NCBI GenBank assembly: GCA_003415625.1
Contig: PYIU01000002.1
Span: 310,001 to 374,000 of the forward strand
Direction: 5' to 3'
DNA length: 64,000 nucleotides
Origin: Aquanectria penicillioides
Taxonomy: Eukaryota > Ascomycota > Sordariomycetes > Hypocreales > Nectriaceae
The translations under genes and the position numbers were made by a program. Below the pieces are notes generated by a model. It was given only the letters and a program-made list of their open reading frames with translations, made no database searches and was not told the DNA's origin. Shown piece after piece: positions 57,825-64,000 of the stretch. Position 1 is the first letter of the stretch. Each line of letters begins with the position of its first letter.

Positions 57825-60212
57825 CTAACTATGACATATCAAGGTCTGACCCAAATCGACATAGGCTGTGGAATTCCACTGAAACGAGTCCTCTAGGCAA
57901 AACGAGGTTATTTCAATATCTTCCAACAACGCCATGTCCCATGAGATATCGTCTTCAGCTTCATCGTTGCAATGGGAACGCCCAAATTCGGCCTCTATCC
58001 TCTCTGTTGTACATATACCTCCTAGGTATTCTTTCGCAGTCGGCGCACTGCTGCTTTCCGACTTTCGGCTTCGACTTGGCCGTTTTGCTTGAGGCTCTTT
58101 ATCATCAAGACTGAAATGCGCCGCTTGCATTGCGGCGATCAGGATTCCAGCGGCAGCGTCTGCAATATTGAAAGCCTTGCGAAGTTGATTTATCACTTTC
58201 ATACACTGAGAAATACCTCTCCTGGCATATTCTGCTGCCGTTGCAGTGGGGTTTCGCTTATAATCCATCAGATGGATGATTGTTGCCGGCACGATCATCG
58301 ATATAGCTGTGCTAGGCAACAACCGGGCCAGATCCAAGCTGTGCAACTGTGCGGCTATCTCCGTAATGCACCTTGTGGAATCAGACACTCGTAACTGTGA
58401 GATCATTCGGCCTCTTTGAGGTTGAGTTGTGATGTCCATGTCTGTGCGTTGTGATCGAGGACGATGCAGCGCAGAAACTGTGGCATGGTACAAGCAGTGA
58501 AGTAGTGCGCGTTGTACCGCCACAGGGGATTTGCCCGTGCTAATTTCTGATGGACTGAGATTTTGGTTCTGACATGATGGAGGCAGCGATTTAGCCCAAT
58601 CTTCGAGGGCTCGGTCAATTTCATCAACCGCTCCATTTTCTAATTCGCGTTTTGGGTGCAGCATTACTACGCTACGCGTTGTGCTCTCCGGAGATATGGT
58701 ACTCCTTGTGATTGGCGAGTATTGTGTCCTGAGGGTGTTGCTGATATGAGCGCATAATTTGATATTTGAAATCCATATCGTTGCGAGCTCGAGCTGCATG
58801 CCAGCATCACGTAGGACCATGCATCCAGGAAGAATGTGTTCTTTCAAAGGCGGAAGAGGTTTGATGCCAAAATCATCTTCAGTCGCCACAGGAACGTTGA
58901 AAGTTCCCACGTTGATTCTTGGAGCTCGCCTCATTCCGAAAGCGATCAAAAGGTCTCGCGTGAAACAAGACCACCAGATCCGCTTCCAAAGTACCGCCCT
59001 GGCCCCGCTCGGAGGCTTTGCCATTCGAGTGATGCCAACTTTGTCGGCCAGCGATACGGCGATTCCCATCCAGTGTGACGAGTCTTTTTCATCGTCCAGG
59101 GTCTCATGCCAGTACGTCATGAGAAGCAATGCCTGGATGATGGTCACCGGATTTGGCTCGTAGTCGAAATCGTATAATAACTTTCGAGGTTAGTCTTGCA
59201 AAACACATTGCACATCTACACTTACTCGAGTCGTTTGGAATAGCTGCTTTCTTGCATCCTTGGTCGATGTATAGCCAGCCGCAAGGAGATGGTTCTCGTC
59301 GACAAAGGGCACGGCGGAGAACATTACAGCCTCAACTAGCAACAAGCTGATTTGAGTGGGATGACCTGACTGTTCAGAGCCATTTTGATAAATAATGCTG
59401 AGAAATTCGACCAAGTCGATGATTGGCATGTACGGATATACATACTCTACGAATGCTTGTAGCAGGGCATCCCGTAGAGAATCAGTTGGGAGGCGAAAAA
59501 CACCTTTTAGTCCGAGATATTCCAGGTCTTCGGAGGAGATTTGGGGTGGGAACGGTCTGATAAAGGCCGGCAAGGTCATGTCATCATTTGAATCAACTGA
59601 ATAGGATTTTGCAACCGACGGGACGTAATAATCCTTGGCCAACGGGGTCGGATAAGCATCCGGTGTTGGAAGGACAGCATCTTCGACGGATATGTCTTTA
59701 GCAAGGCCGAACCAAGTTTCGCACGCTTGGCTTGGCCTGCTTGAGGTTTGATGAGAATTCACTCCATGATCTGAGGATGTAGGTGATGACCTGCTTGGCG
59801 ATTGCATGCTTTGGGATGCACCGAAGCAATGGGAGCCATCTTGACCCTGGCTAGAGCGACGAGGGTTGGCCACGTATCTTTGTGGGATGCTTGCCTCTGC
59901 TGCTGTGTTTGGAGGAGTTTCGATTTTATCCAAGAGTGGTTGGATGATGGTGGGAGACTTTGCATCTCGCAACTTTGGAACTATGCACTGTGAAGTGTGA
60001 GCTCGGTGACAAGTCGAAGACGGTACAAAACATACCTCGACCTCATTGAACCGACAGTTCGCGCAGGGAAACTCTTCCCCAGCGTTACAGCGAACTTTGC
60101 GCTTACGACATTTAAGACAAGCGTATGTAGCACGCCGTCGCTTCAACTTGAGGGCTGCTTCTCTGGCCTGGGAACCCGCATACTCCGCCTCTGCTTTGTT
60201 CGACGCCGACAT
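57825..60212 (-). CDS. Zn2Cys6 transcription factor with fungal_trans domain, 764 residues
   Basis: Exons 60212-60036, 59987-59226 and 59180-57825 total 2295 nt. The first intron (60035-59988, 48 nt) lies inside the zinc cluster; after splicing the cluster is C32-x2-C35-x6-C42-x7-C50-x2-C53-x6-C60. Residues about 235-300 begin the fungal_trans region (DALLQAFVEYVYPYMPIID), continuing with LLYDFDYEPNPVTIIQALLLMTYW and WKRIWWSCFTRDLLIAFGMRR. The size and layout match regulators of the cutinase/xylanase and secondary-metabolism type. Because intron 1 is a multiple of three and has no stop, its retention would insert 16 residues between the fifth and sixth cysteine. Targets unknown. Confidence 0.9.
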
Positions 60213-62775
60213 TGTTCCACGCCTCTTTGGCTAATGACGACACTGAAGCTGATTTTCGGTTGTGACGGTATTGGTGGAGAGAATGTGGAGCGAATATGGG
60301 CAACCCTTTCCAGTCTAAAATGGGCGGTCGACAGGGATGGCAGCAGTTTTGACTACCTGTGAGTGTGTGGATTCAGTGGTCGCTGGCGATTTGGTGTTGT
60401 CGTCGGTACTCGGTTTTGGGACGACTTGAGCTCCTTGTCGGAGTGCTCTCTGCGCCGCAGAATATTTCGGCTTATCGTTGCTTTGTCTGTGTATCGTAAA
60501 GTCAACAAGCTTCTCGCTTGTTTTTCTGTAGCATTTTCCGAGTGATGCGTTTGGAGGGAGTGACATTGGTTGTTTCGAAATAGCAGCCGAGGTGACATGA
60601 GCCTCCCATGTGCTACAGCTATCGTACCAGTATCAGCTCAGCTCTTGCAGAAATGGACTCTGCGTGCCGCCGAAAGTCCGTGAGTACCCCGGGCTCATCC
60701 GACATTGATAAAACCGTCTTTCACCAGTCGACAACGAAAAATATCTCGGCTGCTTGTTCTCCCGACTAAATCGGCGCAAACATTGCTCGTTGCCGCCTGT
60801 CGCCTTTCGAAACTCCATAGATGCAGCGACAGCGACCAGATGGCTTCATGTGGGGCAGCCTCGGTTCTCGGTGCCCCGCATCGGCTCTTCGGCTCTCATC
60901 TGACTGCACGGGCATAATCTTGGAACATGGCCCATTGCCTGCCCCCGCGGACGCCGAGCCAAGACAGATGGCGTCATGTTGTTCCACGTGAGATCAGAGG
61001 CTTCGTCGTCAGCCGTCCAGCCATGGTTGATCCACGGACTGTGAGTGAGCCGAAGCATCATCTTATGGTATATATGCGGCGTACGAATCCGGGATGTGAA
61101 AAGGTCCCTGACGGGATTACCGAGAATAGTTTCAGCCTGGCATGATTCAACCGGAGTCTAACTAGGTTCATCATAATAGAAGATATCCATGCATATTGAC
61201 CGACCTTGTCGCACTCTTGGTGCTGGGGCCTTCAGCGACCGTAGTGCCTCATATAGCATACGCCAGACATAGACATAGCCTGGTGCAGTGCTACAGTCAG
61301 TAGATTTGATTCAAAGCATTCACTGAACAAAATTGTTGTGTCCGACAGTAATTTGCAGTCTTTCGAGACCCATCATCGGCCTACCTTGCGACACGGCGCG
61401 CTCGTCCGAACAGAAGCATCCAACCAAAGACACGAGGACTTTCTTTAAATTACCCAGCTTCCTTCCGTCTCTCATTTATTTCATTCTCGCTAGAAATGGC
61501 TCCTTGGCAGTAAAAGAACCGACGAAGACGCAGCCTGCGTCTAAGTTCTGGGCCGCAAGCCGAAGGCTCTGCGATCCTAAACCACCTACATAAAGCTACG
61601 CATAAATTAATACCCAGATCCACATGCTCATATGTTCATAGATCTATTCTTCTAAAGAGTATTCAAATGCTACCATCTCTATTATGAGCATACTCAGTCC
61701 TCGAATGCATGTTGCCGTCAAGCTTTATCTCAGCTGCATGCAGAACACGGTAGTCTTTTTACTTCGGCTTGGAGCCTCAGCCACGCAAAAGATTGTCTAA
61801 GTTGAACTCTCCTAAACCCGCTGAATCAAACTGCTAATATTTTTCCTTGCTCTGTTTTCTTAGAGTTATTAAATACTCATTTGATTGATTACAGTCTGTC
61901 CTCCAAGTGTATTCCAATAGCATCAAACAACCTACATCAAACTTGTAGGCCAAGCATCGGAGGCTTCCAGTCATTTTTGCGTGATTACCGACAATTATTA
62001 ACCTTTAACCACTTACAGCTCCTGTGGTAGCTTGGATGCGCTAGTGGCGATCTGTTAACCTAAACAGGGCCTTGACATTTGATATCAACACCCCGGGCTA
62101 GGCAAGGCGTGACCAAGAGCCAAGTACCTCCCCACCAAGTCGTGCCGCAACCGCAACTGCAATACAAACTCGGTAAATCTTCCAAGGCCATAATCCGATA
62201 TTTCGGTTGTATTGTTACTGGAAGGCTGTCAATTTCAGCAATGGCAGTGTTTTGGCATGACCACACGATGCTCTGTCTGGTTACTTGTCAATCAACCAGA
62301 CTTGATTCACTTCTAAGTCTGAGACTCCCAAAAGGCTCCCGGATCATGGGCGTAAAGCTCTACAGACTACACCCGTACTTGACTCCGTCTTCTTACACCG
62401 CCGTTGCCCCAGCCTAACAAACTCGGTGAAGAATTGTCGGCACTCGTCCTATGCCGAGTCCCAGATGAGATGCAGATCGCGGGGGGCCAATAGCCGCCTC
62501 ATCATCTTGGCATCTTGACAGATTCACCCAACCCCGCACTTTCACAATCGCCGAGTCTCGCAGGTATATCGAGTTGGCTTTGATGTATGTCTAAGTTGTT
62601 GTAGAAATTCTGGGACAATGTTACTTAAAGCCTTCGCTGTCTCGTTAAATTGAGGTATCTCAGCTTCTTCTGTCTCCACCTTAATTTCTCGTCCCCACAT
62701 CTCCACTTTCAAGCCCCTTGTTCGTCATTTTTCCCCATTGTTTAGACTTTGGTCAACTCATCACAACCCATCATA
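60213..62775. other. Long intergenic region, 2.6 kb
   Basis: Divergent upstream region of the regulator and the DAL5-type transporter. Frames up to about 120 codons occur next to the regulator, but they look like chance frames in GC-rich promoter DNA. From 61600 the sequence has only short frames. No RNA gene or repeat was recognised. Confidence 0.5.
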
Positions 62776-64000
62776 ATGAGCCGTGACGTTAAAGACGACG
62801 CTGCAGCTGTGTCCAACGAGTCAATCATAGAACAAATGGAGGATGTCAGCGTCGAGTCGGTAACAAAGAAAAGAGAGTATCGAAAACTCCTCCTCAAAAT
62901 CGACCTCTATGTTCTCCCATGGCTCTGTGTCACGTACGCGCTCTCCCTCATCGACAGGACAAACATCGGCGCGGCTAAGATTGTCGGGATGGAGAAGGAC
63001 CTGAACATGCGTGGAAACGATTACTCTGTGGCCCTGCTCATTTTCTTCATTCCGTACATCTTGACCGAGATTCCATCCAATGCCATCCTCAGCAAGGTCA
63101 AAACACAGTGGTATCTCTCATTCCTTATCGCGTGCTGGGGCACTATCGCCATGTGTTTTGGCTTTGTGAACAATCTTTCCCAATTAATGACCTTGAGGTT
63201 TTTGTTGGGATTGTTTGAGGGGGGTTCAATGTAAGTTCCCGAGTATGCCAAATGAACAATGGGCTCTAACCTGCCAACTGCCTGCCTGCATCTACATCAT
63301 ATCTTGTTGGTATCAACGCTACGAGGTACAACAACGACTCTCCATATGGTTTGTCTTTGGCTCGGTGGTCTCTGGTTTCACGGGCATCATCTCGTATGGG
63401 TTAAGCTTGATGCATGGGAAAGGAGGCCTTGAGGCCTGGAGGTGGATTTTCATTATCCCTGGAGCTTTAACTGTTGCACTTTCGGTCCCAATCTTCCTGT
63501 TCATTGCGGATTTTCCGGACAAAGCACACTGGCTCACCGAAGACGAGCGAATGGCAATGAAAGAAAGACTCCTCGAAGGCCATGGAGAGAACACAGAAGA
63601 AGGAACTTCTCAACAGAGCTTTCTCGATGCAGCAAAAGATTGGAAAGTTTACGTGTTGGCGTGTTTACTGATGCTGCCAACTGCGGGTTCATACTCCTTG
63701 GCCTTCTTTGCTCCATCCATTTTGGGAACCTTTGGATTCAACACGGCTCTAAGCCAAATCCTCATGACGCCTCCCTATATATTCTCGGCTATAGTTTCCG
63801 TTTCCACCGGAATAATTGCTGACAGAGTCAAGATGCGAGCTCCGTTCATCGTCGGCTACTCTCTTCTTGTAGTCATCGGCATGGTGCTCATTGGGTGGGG
63901 TAACAACACTGGGGTGAGACTTGTTGGCATCTTCCTTGCCATTACGGGAAACAATTGCGCGATCCCAGCAGCAATGGCCTTTCTGGCAAACAACGTCGTG
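62776..64000 (+). CDS. MFS transporter, DAL5/allantoate-permease type, 3' end outside window
   Basis: Exon 1 (62776-63230) encodes MSRDVKDDAAAV..., the cytosolic lead typical of anion:cation symporters (LLLKIDLYVLPWLCVTYAL, SLIDRTNIGAAK) and helices 1-4, ending LRFLLGLFEGGSM. The next exon would resume PACIYIISCWYQRYE at 63280 and runs open to the window edge, covering helices 5-11. The family takes up allantoate, nicotinate, pantothenate and other carboxylates. The intervening 49-nt stretch has a perfect GTAAGT donor and a CTAAC branch site, yet no AG at the expected acceptor: the in-frame junction is preceded by CT (63278-63279). The gene is therefore either damaged or needs an unusual splice. 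Confidence 0.8.

Noticed and set aside
1..64000. Starship-type giant mobile element or PKS/NRPS cluster
   Set aside because: No DUF3435-type tyrosine recombinase at a border and no large multidomain synthase were seen.

Overview
The window looks like nuclear DNA of a filamentous ascomycete (Pezizomycotina). Genes carry short introns (about 44-60 bp) with GTAAGT-like donors and CTAAC-like branch sites, Zn2Cys6 regulators and MFS transporters are abundant, and the repeats show extreme C-to-T / G-to-A decay with TpA enrichment, the signature of repeat-induced point mutation (RIP). The genus cannot be placed from sequence alone.

Layout. 1-9250 is an AT-rich RIP island of unresolved ancestry, interrupted at 6342-6724 by a GC-normal sequence that looks like a solo LTR. 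9251-18609 is a gene block: an intact 10-exon class I terpene (sesquiterpene-type) synthase (11085-12658, +), a dead sugar-type MFS transporter (14327-16039, -), an N-terminal fragment of a CocE/NonD-type hydrolase (16455-16777, +) and an intact 14-TM DHA2 drug-efflux-type MFS (16978-18609, +). 18619-24123 is a complete but RIP-destroyed Ty1/copia retrotransposon (minus orientation). 24129-32888 holds a sugar/quinate-type permease, a medium-chain dehydrogenase with a premature stop, a GPI-anchored-type secreted protein and a Zn2Cys6 regulator. 32894-38399 is a second copy of the same copia element in the opposite orientation. Each copy has its own 259-bp LTR pair and target-site duplication.

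38405-64000 is gene-rich: a monocarboxylate-type MFS (39032-40501, +), a secreted bicupin oxalate decarboxylase (41929-43522, +), a decayed Zn2Cys6 regulator (about 44480-46515, +) facing an intact regulator of the same general type (47028-48951, -), a short-chain dehydrogenase (50870-51646, -), an uncharacterised coiled-coil protein (52247-53577, -) divergent from an Hsp70/HSPA12-like ATPase (54676-56945, +), a large Zn2Cys6 regulator (57825-60212, -) and a DAL5-type MFS cut by the window edge (62776-64000, +) whose first intron has no visible AG acceptor.

How it may work together. Transporters, oxidoreductases and pathway-type regulators dominate, as in accessory or subtelomere-like compartments. 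The terpene synthase with the DHA2 pump could be the remains of a small secondary-metabolite locus. The permease, dehydrogenase and regulator between the copia copies could be a small catabolic set. Both groupings are inference from adjacency. Exon structures were built by hand; in every gene called intact the exons sum to a multiple of three and the reading frame stays open. No CRISPR array, rRNA or convincing tRNA was seen.
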